From Flavobacteriaceae bacterium (GTDB taxonomy: Bacteria > Bacteroidota > Bacteroidia > Flavobacteriales > Flavobacteriaceae), in the NCBI GenBank assembly GCA_026988355.1, contig JALSLK010000013.1, forward strand, positions 1-64,000: DNA of 64,000 nt, read 5' to 3'. Below are positions 1 through 9,281 of this stretch, piece after piece. Each line of letters opens with the position of its first letter. Positions within the stretch are counted from its first letter, which is position 1. A program made the translations under genes and the position numbers. The notes under the pieces were generated by a model. It was not told where the DNA came from, did no database searches, and saw only the letters and a program-made list of their open reading frames with translations.

Positions 1-56
1 CAAAATAGTATTGACTATCAGTTAGTTATATTAAAAACACATCAATACAAGGGTTA

Positions 57-85
57 AAAAGCTGCTTTATATAGCAGCTTTTTTA
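57..85 (+). terminator. Rho-independent terminator-like hairpin (AAAAGCTGCT...AGCAGCTTTT) followed by T-run
   Basis: Perfect inverted repeat aaaagctgct/agcagctttt followed by tttttatttt; probably terminates a gene lying left of the window. Confidence 0.7.
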
Positions 86-336
86 TTTTATACTAAAAAA
101 ATATACAGATACTTGAGTTAATAAATAAATTACCTATTTCATAAATACAAGTCTATAAACCTAAGTTCCTCTAAGACTTCTTTTTACAGAAAATGAAGAA
201 ATGGTGAGATTTGAAGAACAAGAAATGTAGAGAATAACCGAAATCATTACAGAAAATTAAAGTTAATAGATCGTTTTTTATCTGTTTTAAAAAAAATATT
301 TATCCCTAAAAGCATATCCTTTTAAAGAAAAAAACG

Positions 337-424
337 TATATTTGTTTAAAGTTAATTAGTTTAAGACTAATTAATCTTTTTCATAGCAATTTTCCCCCAT
401 TAATCAATGATTAATGGGGGTTTT
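337..424 (+). ncRNA. Candidate short non-coding transcript (promoter-like TATATTTG box, hairpin, strong terminator)
   Basis: TATATTTG at 337-344 (TAnnTTTG), hairpin TTAATTAG/CTAATTAA (352-359/367-374), 13-bp hairpin CCCCCATTAATCA/TGATTAATGGGGG (394-420) plus TTTT; no ORF in between. Confidence 0.4.
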
Positions 425-470
425 ATTTTAACAAATCACTTGTAATCTTAACTTTATACCTTGAGTTTAA

Positions 471-515
471 TACCAATTCAATTTCAAAATTCACTAAATA
501 GATTTGAACTATTTT
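471..515 (+). repeat. Solo/truncated end related to the MITE-like element at 37627-37786
   Basis: 40/45 identical by eye to 37628-37672 (TACCAATTyAATTTCAAAAT...CTAAATAGATTT...). Confidence 0.55.
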
Positions 516-1060
516 GAGGGAATTTTATTTTACACTTTCTTTTGACAATATTTTTTTCTCATCTAAGATTAAATTAAAGTAACAAAAATATCTTTTCCTT
601 TTTTCTTTTTGTTTTAACAATTTTATATAAATTTCTTTTTTTAAATTGCTTCTAGTAATATTAATTTGATTAGTTTTGCGATTATTGAGTAACAACTTTA
701 AAATTACTAAGTTCTTTTAATTTATTATTTCCTATCGCAATATTTGTCCTATCTTTTTTGGATTTTACAGTTTTGTTGAATAAACAAATCTATCCTTCGA
801 TAGAATTAATGCGATATTTTAAATAAAAGAGCCTGTATATTTTCTTTAGGTTCTTTAAAAAGCATGTAGGTGTTGGGTTTGGTGTTAAATATAGTATGTC
901 TAATTTAGATTTAAGTAATGATTACAAGTATAACTGGTTTATAAAAACCATATTAACTTTTATAATTATAACATTTATAAAGATTACGTATCTGTGTAGT
1001 GTTTTTCATCTTCCACCCATAATACAAAAAGGAAATTATAAAAGTCTCCTTTTATATTTT

Positions 1061-1135
1061 CGGGGTGTAGCGTAGCCCGGTTATCGCGCCACGTTTGGGA
1101 CGTGGAGGCCGCAGGTTCGAATCCTGCCACCCCGA
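1061..1135 (+). tRNA. tRNA-Pro (anticodon TGG)
   Basis: Acceptor CGGGGTG/CACCCCG, anticodon arm CCACG-TTTGGGA-CGTGG, T-arm GCAGGTTCGAATCCTGC; CCA not encoded. Confidence 0.96.
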
Positions 1136-1209
1136 CAAATTATATTTATACACACACATTTAAGTGTTTAACAAATTGAAGATGTTACAATTTATTTTAG
1201 ATAGTGTAC

Positions 1210-1249
1210 AAAAAAGTCAGGGTTTCAAATTGAAACCCTGACTTTTTTT
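1210..1249. terminator. Bidirectional terminator between tRNA-Pro and dnaK
   Basis: AAAAAAAGTCAGGGTTTCAA/TTGAAACCCTGACTTTTTTT inverted repeat with A/T tracts on both sides. Confidence 0.85.
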
Positions 1250-1267
1250 ATTTGTATCTAAAGATAA

Positions 1268-3175
1268 TTATTTTTCTTCTTCTACTTCTTCAAAATCTAC
1301 ATCCTCTACATTATCTGCTTGTACATCATTTCCGGCTTCTGGTTGTGCTCCTGCTCCTCCTGCTTGTGCTTCTTGCTCTGCTTTGTACATTTCTTCACTT
1401 GCTACTTTCCAAGCGGCATTAATTTTTTCCATTGCTGCATCTATTTCTACAATATCTTTAGATTCATGTGCTTTTTTTAATTCTTCTAAAGAAGTTTCTA
1501 TTGGTGTTTTTTTATCATCCGATAATTTATCTCCAAACTCTTTCAATTGCTTTTCTGTTTGAAATATCATCGAATCTGCAGCATTAATTTTTTCTGCTGT
1601 TTCTTTCACTTTTTTGTCTGCTTCTGCATTCGCTTCTGCATCTGCTTTCATTTTTTGAATTTCTTCATCTGTCAATCCTGAAGATGCTTCGATACGTATG
1701 TTATGTTCTTTTCCTGTTCCTTTATCTTTTGCAGATACGTTAATAATTCCGTTTGCATCAATATCAAAAGTTACTTCAATTTGTGGGATTCCTCTTCCTG
1801 CTGGTGGAATTCCATCTAAGTGAAACTTTCCAATCGTTTTATTATCTGCTGCCATTGCTCTTTCTCCTTGTAAAACATGGATTTCTACCGATGGTTGGTT
1901 TTCTACTGCGGTAGAGAATACTTGCGATTTCTTGGTTGGTATGGTTGTATTTGCATCTATTAATTTTGTAAATACATTACCCATTGTTTCTATCCCTAAG
2001 GATAATGGTGTTACGTCTAATAACAATACATCTTTTACATCTCCTGTTAATACACCTCCTTGTATTGCTGCTCCTACCGCTACTACTTCATCTGGATTTA
2101 CTCCTTTATTTGGATCTTTTCCAAAGAATTTTTTTACTTCTTCTTGTATTCTTGGTATACGTGTTGATCCTCCTACTAAAATTACTTCGTCTATATCGCT
2201 TGTACTTAAATCTGCATCTTTTAATGCTTTAGCAACTGGTGCCATTGAACGTTTTATTAAGCTATCTGCTAATTTTTCAAAAGCTGCTCTCGTTAATGTT
2301 TTAACTAAATGTTTTGGTCCCGATGCTGTTGCTGTTACATAAGGCAAATTAATTTCTGTCTGTGTTGCTGATGATAATTCTATCTTTGCTTTTTCTGCTG
2401 CTTCTTTTAAACGTTGTAAAGCCATTGGATCTTTTCTTAAATCAATGCTTTCGTCTTTATTAAATTCTTCTGCTAACCAGTCGATGATTACTTGGTCAAA
2501 ATCGTCTCCTCCTAAATGCGTATCTCCATTTGTAGACAACACTTCAAAAACACCATCTCCTATTTCTAGGATAGAAACATCAAATGTCCCTCCTCCTAAA
2601 TCATATACTGCTATTTTTTTATCGTCGTGTGCTTTATCCATTCCATAAGCTAAAGCTGCTGCCGTTGGCTCATTTATAATACGTGACACTTTTAATCCTG
2701 CTATTTGTCCTGCTTCTTTTGTTGCCTGACGTTGTGCGTCATTAAAATATGCTGGTACAGTAATTACTGCTTCTGTTACTTCGTGTCCGAGATAATCTTC
2801 TGCTGTTTTTTTCATTTTCTGCAATACCATTGCTGAAATTTCCTGTGGTGTATATAAACGACCATCTATATCTACTCTTGGTGTATCATTATCTCCTTTT
2901 ACTACTTTATATGGTACTCTTTCTGCTTCTTTTTTGCTTTCTGAGTATTTATTTCCCATAAATCGTTTTATTGAAGAAATGGTCTTTGTTGGATTTGTTA
3001 CTGCTTGTCTTTTTGCAGGATCTCCTACTTTACGCTCTCCTCCTTCTATAAATGCTACAATAGATGGTGTTGTTCTTTTTCCTTCTGCATTTGGTATTAC
3101 TACTGGTTCATTTCCTTCCATTACAGATACGCATGAATTCGTTGTTCCTAAATCGATTCCAATTATCTTACTCAT
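1268..3175 (-). CDS. dnaK: Molecular chaperone DnaK (Hsp70)
   Basis: [45 protein letters not shown]-terminus. Confidence 0.98.
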   Translation of the reverse strand: MSKIIGIDLGTTNSCVSVMEGNEPVVIPNAEGKRTTPSIVAFIEGGERKVGDPAKRQAVTNPTKTISSIKRFMGNKYSESKKEAERVPYKVVKGDNDTPRVDIDGRLYTPQEISAMVLQKMKKTAEDYLGHEVTEAVITVPAYFNDAQRQATKEAGQIAGLKVSRIINEPTAAALAYGMDKAHDDKKIAVYDLGGGTFDVSILEIGDGVFEVLSTNGDTHLGGDDFDQVIIDWLAEEFNKDESIDLRKDPMALQRLKEAAEKAKIELSSATQTEINLPYVTATASGPKHLVKTLTRAAFEKLADSLIKRSMAPVAKALKDADLSTSDIDEVILVGGSTRIPRIQEEVKKFFGKDPNKGVNPDEVVAVGAAIQGGVLTGDVKDVLLLDVTPLSLGIETMGNVFTKLIDANTTIPTKKSQVFSTAVENQPSVEIHVLQGERAMAADNKTIGKFHLDGIPPAGRGIPQIEVTFDIDANGIINVSAKDKGTGKEHNIRIEASSGLTDEEIQKMKADAEANAEADKKVKETAEKINAADSMIFQTEKQLKEFGDKLSDDKKTPIETSLEELKKAHESKDIVEIDAAMEKINAAWKVASEEMYKAEQEAQAGGAGAQPEAGNDVQADNVEDVDFEEVEEEK

Positions 3176-3227
3176 AATTATATATTTTTTTTAGTTATTT
3201 TTTTAATTTAATTTACGTTTTGTAATA

Positions 3228-3289
3228 GTCAATCTTTATGCCAAGTGATTTTTATCTATTTTGTGACATGTTTTAATGTCATTTTGTCA
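3228..3289 (-). promoter_or_regulatory. Sigma54-like -24/-12 element (TTGGCAT-AAAGA-TTGA) with upstream TGACA/TGTCA repeats ahead of dnaK
   Basis: Minus strand reads TTGGCATAAAGATTGAC at 3244-3228; TGACA/TGTCA elements at 3264-3268, 3277-3281, 3285-3289; no TAnnTTTG box seen between here and dnaK. Confidence 0.4.
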
Positions 3290-3345
3290 GAAAAAATACT
3301 TTGTATGAGATAAAATTGGTAAGTTATATGTCTAATCTAAGTAAT

Positions 3346-4143
3346 TTATGAATTTTCTAATGCAAGCATTTTATCTTCTACTTTAGCTACCAATTCATTA
3401 AATTTTGGAGTTCTTTTTATAGTGCGTTCTCTTTTATATGGTAAATCGACATCTATTTTTGTTATTATTTTGGATGGTGCATATTTCATAATATGTATTT
3501 CATCTCCTAAATAAACTGCTTCATCAATATCGTGTGTTACAAATAAAATAGTTGCATTGTATTTTTCCCATATATTTAATAATAAATCTTGCATTTGCAA
3601 ACGTGTTTTTATATCTAATGCTCCAAATGGTTCATCCATCAATAATATTTTGGGATTTGCCAATAAACTTCTGGCTATGGCAACTCGTTGTAATTGTCCG
3701 CCTGATAAAGATGGGTATTGTGCATATTTCTTTTCATGTCCTTCTAATCCTACTAATTTTATCAATTCCATTGCTCTTTCTTCTCTTTCTTTTTTTGAAA
3801 CTCCTTTAAATTGCAATGCTAATCCGACATTCTCAAGAACAGTCATCCATGGTAAGGACGAATATTGTTGAAACACCATACTTACTCTATTATCTTCTCC
3901 AACGGGTTTTCCATTAACTAAAACAGTTCCTGTTGTTGGCTCTTGTAATCCTGCTATATATCGCAATATGGTTGATTTCCCACAACCACTCATTCCCATT
4001 AAAACGGTAAATAGACCTTGTTTTGGATTTTCTTTGAGTACCAAATCCAAATTTTTTAGTATAAATGTTTTTCCACCATCGTAGCTTTGTGAAACGCCTT
4101 TTAATTCAATAATATTTTTAGTATTTAATATTTTTTCTTCCAT
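3346..4143 (-). CDS. ABC transporter ATP-binding protein (NitT/TauT/SsuB-like)
   Basis: Walker A GMSGCGKST, signature LSGGQLQRVAIARSL, Walker B ILLMDEPFGALD. Confidence 0.93.
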   Translation of the reverse strand: MEEKILNTKNIIELKGVSQSYDGGKTFILKNLDLVLKENPKQGLFTVLMGMSGCGKSTILRYIAGLQEPTTGTVLVNGKPVGEDNRVSMVFQQYSSLPWMTVLENVGLALQFKGVSKKEREERAMELIKLVGLEGHEKKYAQYPSLSGGQLQRVAIARSLLANPKILLMDEPFGALDIKTRLQMQDLLLNIWEKYNATILFVTHDIDEAVYLGDEIHIMKYAPSKIITKIDVDLPYKRERTIKRTPKFNELVAKVEDKMLALENS

Positions 4144-4144
4144 A

Positions 4145-5101
4145 TCAATACTTTTTTTGTTTGTTTATATGCTTATATGGAAATAACATTTTATCTATTA
4201 GTACAAATATTCTATCTTGTATTAATCCTATAAAAACGATTACTATTAATATTGCAAAGGCTTTATCTATTCTGCTTTGTCGCTTTGCCATCCATATTAA
4301 CTCTCCTAATCCTCCGCCTTTATTTAGCATTTCTGCTATGGTTATGTAGGTCCATGAAATTGCTGTTAATACGCGTATATCGTCTATTAATTTTGAAAAT
4401 ACATAAGGCATATATACGGTTTTAATTGTTTGCCAACTTCCTGCGCCTAAAGTAAAAACGGTTCTTAGATGTACTGTTTCTACTTCTTTTATTCGTTGTA
4501 CGACTACTGGTATTAAATATACGATGATTCCAAATGCTAAAAAAAACACTTTCATTTTTGATTCTAATCCAAACCACATAATAAATATTCCTGTAACTGC
4601 GGTTAATGGTATAAATCGAATGGAATCTACTATTCGTCCAAATAAGCCGTTAAATAATGGTACTAATCCTAGTAGAAATCCTAGTAATATGGAAATAATT
4701 ATTGCTATTACATATCCTAGAACATTTAATTTAATAGAATGCATGGCATTTCCTATTAAATTATCTTTTTCTTTTAATTCTTTAAATGAACGTACTACTT
4801 TTATTGGCGATGGCAATAATGGATATACTTTATCGTTTGTTAATCCGTAATTATCTAATGTAGGTTTATCTAAGGTTTTTAAATAGTCATATTTTGCTAT
4901 AAGTAGAGAGTCATTATCGTAATATGTTCTATCGAATATTTTTGTTTTAATACGGTTATTATCTACTTGTTTTACTACTTGTTTGGATAATAATTCGGAT
5001 ACTAAAAACCAACTTATTATTACAATTATCACTCCTATAATTGATAGGAGTGATTTGGTTTTTTTATGTAAACTGCCTCTTAATTCGAATAGTGATGACA
5101 T
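4145..5101 (-). CDS. ABC transporter permease (NitT/TauT-type, BPD_transp_1)
   Basis: Multiple TM helices, typical permease region RFIPLTAVTGIFIMWFGLESKMKVFFLAFG..; an N-terminal TM plus ~60-aa insertion before the core. Confidence 0.88.
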   Translation of the reverse strand: MSSLFELRGSLHKKTKSLLSIIGVIIVIISWFLVSELLSKQVVKQVDNNRIKTKIFDRTYYDNDSLLIAKYDYLKTLDKPTLDNYGLTNDKVYPLLPSPIKVVRSFKELKEKDNLIGNAMHSIKLNVLGYVIAIIISILLGFLLGLVPLFNGLFGRIVDSIRFIPLTAVTGIFIMWFGLESKMKVFFLAFGIIVYLIPVVVQRIKEVETVHLRTVFTLGAGSWQTIKTVYMPYVFSKLIDDIRVLTAISWTYITIAEMLNKGGGLGELIWMAKRQSRIDKAFAILIVIVFIGLIQDRIFVLIDKMLFPYKHINKQKKY

Positions 5102-5125
5102 AATTATTGCAAAGCATTTTTGAAA

Positions 5126-6670
5126 TTAATCATTTACCAATTCAAAATCTGTTCTTCTATTTTTTGATCTGCATTTTTTTGTTGCATTAGATTTACATCC
5201 TTCTACTGGTTTTGACGGTCCATTTCCTAATACTATTAATCTGTTTTTTTGCATGTTATGTGCTTGTATTAAGTAATCTGCAACCGATTGTGCTCTCTTT
5301 TTAGATAGCGATACATTAGATGCAAAACTTCCTACATTATCTGTATTTCCTTCTACTCTAATTCTCGAATTAGAAAATGCTTTTGCTATTGGTATAAACT
5401 GAATGTCTATTAATTGTTTTGCATTCTCATCTAATACATATTCTCCTGTTCTAAAACTTATACTTAATCGTTTTGTTGATAAGGCTTCTTTTTTTATTAC
5501 TTTTTCATCTATGTTTGCAAATACTTTTTCTTTTTCTGCTTCTGATCCTGCTACGGTTACTTTTGCTGCTGGAACGATATCTTTACTTGCCAATAATCTC
5601 CAACTCTTTGCTCCTGCTGTACTAAAGCCTAAATCGTTGTATTTTATTTTCATTTTATTATATAGGTCTTCTCCTGTAACTCCTTTGTAATCTGAATTTA
5701 ATCCAAAGAAATTCAAATTATCTCCATGTGTCGTTAATCGTGTATTGTTTATTGCATTATAACAGAAGTCTTCTGGCATTCCTAGTCCTTTTGCTAAATA
5801 CTTTGCTGCTTCATGTTTTTTCTCTTCTGAACTATTTAGTGCTGCTGCTCCTTTCATCCATCCTTCGTACAGCTCTTTTAATTGTTGTTTATTTTTTTGA
5901 ATAAACTCTTTTTTTGCTATAAACACATCGGCAATAATATGACTTGCATTTTTTGTACTTTCTAGTACTTTAGATCCTGCTACTTTGTTTACTGCATCTT
6001 CATCGTCTGGACTCCAAACTACTGCTGCATCTACCGAATTACTTTTAAATGCATCTGCTGCATCTATGGCACTTGGCACTTCTATTATTTTCACATCTTT
6101 TGTGGTTAAATCTCCTGCTTCTAACAACCATATTAAAAACGAATGTGATGGTGTCATTGGTGCTACTGCAATTTTTTTACCTCGTAAGTCTTTTACTGTA
6201 TTTATTCCTCTTCGTGCTACAATTGCATCTCCTCCTCGACTCCAATCTGCTTGAAATACTACTTGTGGATCGTATTTCGCTAATCCTTCTATTTCTGTCG
6301 GAAATGCATCTATTGTTGCCCACATTAAATCTATATTTCCGCTTTTAAATGCATCTCTTGATGCGTCAAAATCGTCTATTACTTTAAATTTTACTTTAAA
6401 TCCGTAGTCTTTATAAAATTGAGATTCGGTATTTGCATCAAATCCTCTATTAAAGTATTGCCCTCCTGCATATCCTCCCCAAGTTACTACACCTATATTT
6501 ATTACATCTTTATATCCTTCTTTTGATGTTTTTTCTTTTTTATTTCCTTTGGTTATTTCCTTTATTTTATCTTTGAATAAATCTGTTTTTTGTGTTACAT
6601 AATACGCTCCAAAAAGAAGTACTGCAAAAATTAATATTTTAGAAAATGGTGTCAATTTTGTCTTAGCCAT
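5126..6670 (-). CDS. Membrane-anchored solute-binding protein (NMT1/SsuA-like) fused to C-terminal OmpA-like domain
   Basis: N-terminal TM (ILIFAVLLFGAYYV), SBP-type fold region (INIGVVTWGGYAGGQYFNRG...DLMWATIDAFPTE), C-terminal VEGNTDNVGSFASNVSLSKKRAQSVADYL...NRRTDFELV. Confidence 0.88.
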   Translation of the reverse strand: MAKTKLTPFSKILIFAVLLFGAYYVTQKTDLFKDKIKEITKGNKKEKTSKEGYKDVINIGVVTWGGYAGGQYFNRGFDANTESQFYKDYGFKVKFKVIDDFDASRDAFKSGNIDLMWATIDAFPTEIEGLAKYDPQVVFQADWSRGGDAIVARRGINTVKDLRGKKIAVAPMTPSHSFLIWLLEAGDLTTKDVKIIEVPSAIDAADAFKSNSVDAAVVWSPDDEDAVNKVAGSKVLESTKNASHIIADVFIAKKEFIQKNKQQLKELYEGWMKGAAALNSSEEKKHEAAKYLAKGLGMPEDFCYNAINNTRLTTHGDNLNFFGLNSDYKGVTGEDLYNKMKIKYNDLGFSTAGAKSWRLLASKDIVPAAKVTVAGSEAEKEKVFANIDEKVIKKEALSTKRLSISFRTGEYVLDENAKQLIDIQFIPIAKAFSNSRIRVEGNTDNVGSFASNVSLSKKRAQSVADYLIQAHNMQKNRLIVLGNGPSKPVEGCKSNATKKCRSKNRRTDFELVND

Positions 6671-6750
6671 AATAATTTAATTTTGTTTTGTTTGATTTTT
6701 TAATTTGCAAATATAGTATTTATAAAATAGGTAGTGTTATCTGTTAATTG

Positions 6751-7365
6751 TTACAAATATTTATTTATTTTTTTTATATCTTCTCGCATCTCTTGTATCA
6801 ATTTATTGGTTGTAGCTTCAAAATCGCCACTCGTATGGCCATTTAAACTTCCGTACAATTTCTTTTCTAAATCCGATATTTCTTTGGTTAATTGTTTTAT
6901 TTGTTTCTTTTTAGATGCTATTTTTTTTAAAATTTCACTTTCTTCTCTACTATCTATATTTGTTTTGTTATTTTCTTTTAATGTTTTAATAAATTTTATT
7001 CGTTCGTTATTAAGTACTCTTTGATAGAATCCTATTGATTGTAACAATTTTGGCACGGTTACTCCTAATGTTTTTGCGGTTGCAAATGCGGAACGATATC
7101 TTGTTTTTTCGTCCATTTCCATAGACTCTAATGACTTTATTGCATTTTTATACTCTAAATAATCAAACCCTTCTTGGTTATTCTCATTTAGAATAGTTAA
7201 TAATTGCGTCATTATTCTATTACTTGCTTTTCCTTCGGATTCAGAGTATACTTTTGATTCTAAAACTCCTTTTTTGGTAAAATCAACAGCATCCGTTTTT
7301 GGCTTATCATCATTAGATTTTTCTTCTTCTTGAACGATAAATAAAGCTTTTAATTTGTCTAGCAT
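6751..7365 (-). CDS. Conserved hypothetical protein with C-terminal coiled coil, first gene of the ABC/OmpA operon
   Basis: 204-aa ORF, Lys/Glu-rich coiled-coil tail, same strand and close spacing to 5126-6670. Confidence 0.75.
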   Translation of the reverse strand: MLDKLKALFIVQEEEKSNDDKPKTDAVDFTKKGVLESKVYSESEGKASNRIMTQLLTILNENNQEGFDYLEYKNAIKSLESMEMDEKTRYRSAFATAKTLGVTVPKLLQSIGFYQRVLNNERIKFIKTLKENNKTNIDSREESEILKKIASKKKQIKQLTKEISDLEKKLYGSLNGHTSGDFEATTNKLIQEMREDIKKINKYL

Positions 7366-7440
7366 GATTCAATTCGTTTTCGCAAAGTTACAATTTTTTA
7401 AAGATTATTTGCTTTGTCTTATTCTTTACATTAAAGATAC

Positions 7441-8796
7441 TTATTTTCTCTTATTACGTTTATTGTAATTCTTATCTCCTCTAGTTTTTGGCTTTTTATA
7501 TTTTTTTGCCAATTCTCTTCGGTATTTTCCTCCTGCATTTACTTGCGAATTCTTTTCACTTTTTTCATGAAATGCTTCGCCTTTAACAAATCCTATGGTT
7601 GTTTTATGTGGATTATATCCTTCTTTTTCTTGTGGTTGTTCTTCTCTTGTTAATTTTTCTGAAATTATTACTTCTTTTGGAAAAGGCAACTTTGGTATCT
7701 CATAATCCATTAATTTTATGATGGCTTCTCTATATGGTTGTTCGTGTTCTGTTGTAAATAAAATGGATTTCCCTTCTTTTTTTGCTCTTCCTGTTCTTCC
7801 TATTCGATGCATGTAATTTTCTGGAAAATTTGGTGTGTCAAAATTGATTACATGACTTATTTCTTCTATATCCAATCCACGAGCCATTACATCGGTAGAA
7901 ACCAATATTCGATTTTCTCCTTCTGCAAATTGCTTTATAGAGCGTATTCGATAATTCTGTGTTTTGTTAGAATGTATAATACATAATGTATCATTATACA
8001 TTTCATCTAACACTTCAAACAATAAATCTGCTCTTCGTTTATTGGAAACAAATACCAAAACTTTACGATACGTTTCTTTATCTTTTAATAAATAAGATAA
8101 TAAATTTGCCTTGGTGTAAAAATTTTCAACATCATAAGTTGTTTGTGCTATATTATTTAATGGCGTTCCACTTACGGCTATCGACACTTTTTTTGGCGCT
8201 ATAAAGTAATCTGTAATCAATGCATCTACATCGTCTGTCATTGTTGCTGAAAACATAATATTTTGCCGCTTCGATGGTAGTATTTCAAAAATATTCATTA
8301 GTTGAAATCGAAATCCTAAATCCAACATAACATCGACTTCATCTATTACTATTTTTTTTATATCGGATGCCTTTAACGCTTTACTTAAGGCTAAATCGTA
8401 TAATCTTCCTGGTGTTGCTACTAGTATATCTTGTCCTTCGGAAATGGCTTTTTTTTGGGTATTTATATTGGTTCCTCCATACACTCCTAATACACGAAGG
8501 TTTATATACTTTGCTAATTTTTCGACCTCTTCTACTACTTGTAACACCAATTCTCTTGTTGGTACTAAAATTAATACTCTAGGGTTTAATTGTTCCGAAT
8601 ATTTTAAACCTCTAATTATTGGTAGTATGTAAGCAAATGTTTTTCCTGTTCCTGTTTGCGCTATTCCTACCATATCGCTTCCAGACATTATTACTGAAAA
8701 TGATTTTTCTTGTATTGGTGTTGGTGTTTTAAAGCCTAAATCATGTAATGCATTTAGCTGTTGCTTGGATAGGTTTAAATCTTCAAAAGTGGACAT
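7441..8796 (-). CDS. DEAD-box RNA helicase (RhlE/CshA-like)
   Basis: AQTGTGKT, PTREL, VIDEVD (DEVD variant of motif II), SAT, HRIGRTGRA motifs; basic C-terminal tail. Confidence 0.95.
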   Translation of the reverse strand: MSTFEDLNLSKQQLNALHDLGFKTPTPIQEKSFSVIMSGSDMVGIAQTGTGKTFAYILPIIRGLKYSEQLNPRVLILVPTRELVLQVVEEVEKLAKYINLRVLGVYGGTNINTQKKAISEGQDILVATPGRLYDLALSKALKASDIKKIVIDEVDVMLDLGFRFQLMNIFEILPSKRQNIMFSATMTDDVDALITDYFIAPKKVSIAVSGTPLNNIAQTTYDVENFYTKANLLSYLLKDKETYRKVLVFVSNKRRADLLFEVLDEMYNDTLCIIHSNKTQNYRIRSIKQFAEGENRILVSTDVMARGLDIEEISHVINFDTPNFPENYMHRIGRTGRAKKEGKSILFTTEHEQPYREAIIKLMDYEIPKLPFPKEVIISEKLTREEQPQEKEGYNPHKTTIGFVKGEAFHEKSEKNSQVNAGGKYRRELAKKYKKPKTRGDKNYNKRNKRK

Positions 8797-8923
8797 GAAT
8801 TATTTTTTGGCAAAGGTAAGTAAAATGTTTTCAGATAAATTAAAATTTGTTTTTTTAATTATACAAATACAAACTCGTTATTAACGAATATAAAATAGAA
8901 TTCATTTAAGCTATTTTTTTTAT

Positions 8924-8931
8924 TATTTTTG
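8924..8931 (+). promoter_or_regulatory. Bacteroidota-type -7 box TATTTTTG
   Basis: TAnnTTTG match 20 nt upstream of ORF 8952-9185. Confidence 0.4.
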
Positions 8932-8951
8932 GAAAACAAAATTATATCGTA

Positions 8952-9185
8952 ATGAAAAAATTTAAAAGAGTAATTATACAAAGCATAAGTCTGTTTTTTT
9001 TACTCTTTATCGGAATTGTTTTTTGGCTTTTAAATTTAAACCTAACTGAATCTGCTGTTGGTAAAAGAATACAAATTGTTTTTTCTTTTTTATCTGGTTT
9101 TAAAATAGTACTTATTTCTTCTATTATTATTACAATAGCGAATACAAAAAACACAAAAAGCAATCTACTTTTGTTAGGTTTTTAG
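8952..9185 (+). CDS. Small hypothetical membrane protein (77 aa)
   Basis: Two hydrophobic segments, upstream TAnnTTTG box; antisense ORF 8942-9163 is the alternative. Confidence 0.5.
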   Translation: MKKFKRVIIQSISLFFLLFIGIVFWLLNLNLTESAVGKRIQIVFSFLSGFKIVLISSIIITIANTKNTKSNLLLLGF

Positions 9186-9250
9186 CTTTTTTTACCTATT
9201 ACTATAACATGTAATCATCATTATATTTATTTTATAAATTAAGAATAGAA

Positions 9251-9258
9251 TATATTTG
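9251..9258 (+). promoter_or_regulatory. Bacteroidota-type -7 box TATATTTG
   Basis: TAnnTTTG match 23 nt upstream of the 9282 start codon. Confidence 0.5.
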
Positions 9259-9281
9259 CGGTTAAATAGTCTTTACAAAAT

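Noticed and set aside
1026-1053. Hairpin AAAAGGA...TCCTTTT just upstream of tRNA-Pro as an attenuator
   Set aside because: Only 7 weak base pairs with a 13-nt loop; likely chance
1932-2648. Plus-strand ORFs antisense to dnaK (1932-2342, 1984-2232, 2445-2648)
   Set aside because: Shadow ORFs of the well-supported dnaK frame; low-complexity translations (Leu/Ser/Pro runs) typical of antisense to AT-rich coding sequence
3346-5101. Simple nitrate/taurine importer
   Set aside because: ATPase and permease resemble that family, but the partner SBP is OmpA-fused and membrane-anchored, so substrate assignment is not supported
8942-9163. Minus-strand 73-aa ORF overlapping 8952-9185
   Set aside because: Plus-strand alternative has an upstream TAnnTTTG box and better membrane-protein character; cannot both be coding with confidence
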